A DNA stretch of 5,666 nucleotides from Methanobrevibacter sp. (GTDB taxonomy: Archaea; Methanobacteriota; Methanobacteria; Methanobacteriales; Methanobacteriaceae). The notes under the pieces are model-generated. The model did not search any database, was not told where the DNA came from, and was given only the letters and a program-made list of their open reading frames with translations. A program made the translations under genes and the position numbers. The DNA is taken from positions 1 through 5,666 of the forward strand of contig WRNS01000073.1 of NCBI GenBank assembly GCA_009776495.1. Direction: 5' to 3'. The first letter of the stretch is position 1. Every line of letters begins with the position of its first letter. Shown one piece after another: positions 5,601-5,666 of this stretch.

Positions 5601-5666
5601 TTAAATTTCACTTTTTATATTAATTTTTTAAATTTCTCTTTTTATATTAATTTTTTAAATTTCATT
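5601..5666. repeat. 27-bp tandem repeat upstream of ABCE1, cut by the window end
   Basis: Units start at 5601, 5628 and 5655 with the same opening TTAAATTTC. The first two full units differ at one position only (A at 5610, T at 5637). The third is cut at 5666 after 12 bases. Each full unit carries, on the - strand, the TATA-like string TAATATAA (5615-5622 and 5642-5649). The array may continue past the window. Confidence 0.75.

Noticed and set aside
5601..5666. The 27-bp repeats as a CRISPR array
   Set aside because: They are head-to-tail tandem copies with no variable spacers between them.

Overview
The window looks like chromosomal DNA from a very AT-rich methanogenic archaeon. Order Methanobacteriales, probably Methanobrevibacter or a close relative, is my best guess. 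The grounds are an archaeal-type ABCE1/RLI protein, a secreted beta-helix plus CARDB surface protein of the kind abundant in these methanogens, archaeal Shine-Dalgarno cores (GTGAT and GAGG types), long A/T-only spacers, and T-tract transcript ends. Genus is an inference; nothing here fixes it.

Layout. Positions 1-456 hold no convincing gene. They contain a 16-bp tandem repeat array (131-208), a short stem-loop (278-303) and the probable promoter of the first gene. Positions 457-1605 (+) encode a complete fold-type I PLP-dependent aminotransferase of class I/II. Positions 1606-2350 are a 745-bp AT-rich spacer with a T-rich terminator zone at its start, a 12-bp-arm hairpin (2172-2210) and, just before the next gene, a 19-bp tandem direct repeat (2294-2331). 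Positions 2351-3508 (+) encode a secreted beta-helix protein ending in a CARDB-like domain. Positions 3509-3728 are the spacer between two convergent genes, with a palindrome plus T-tracts that probably ends the + strand transcript and a second inverted repeat that may end the - strand one. Positions 3729-5540 (-) encode the ribosome-recycling ATPase ABCE1/RLI, which begins with TTG. Positions 5541-5666 are its upstream region and carry a 27-bp tandem repeat that runs off the window.

The three genes look like separate transcription units and not one pathway: an amino-acid metabolism enzyme, a cell-surface protein and a translation factor. I see no mobile element, CRISPR array, tRNA or rRNA, and no clear new multi-gene system. 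The points most worth a second look are the short tandem repeats in or beside every spacer (periods 16, 19, 12 and 27 bp), the regular 24-residue W-x-G repeat of the surface protein, and several departures from the usual ABCE1 sequence: a TTG start, both hinge motifs lacking their usual glutamate, and an Asp/Asn-rich insert in NBD1.
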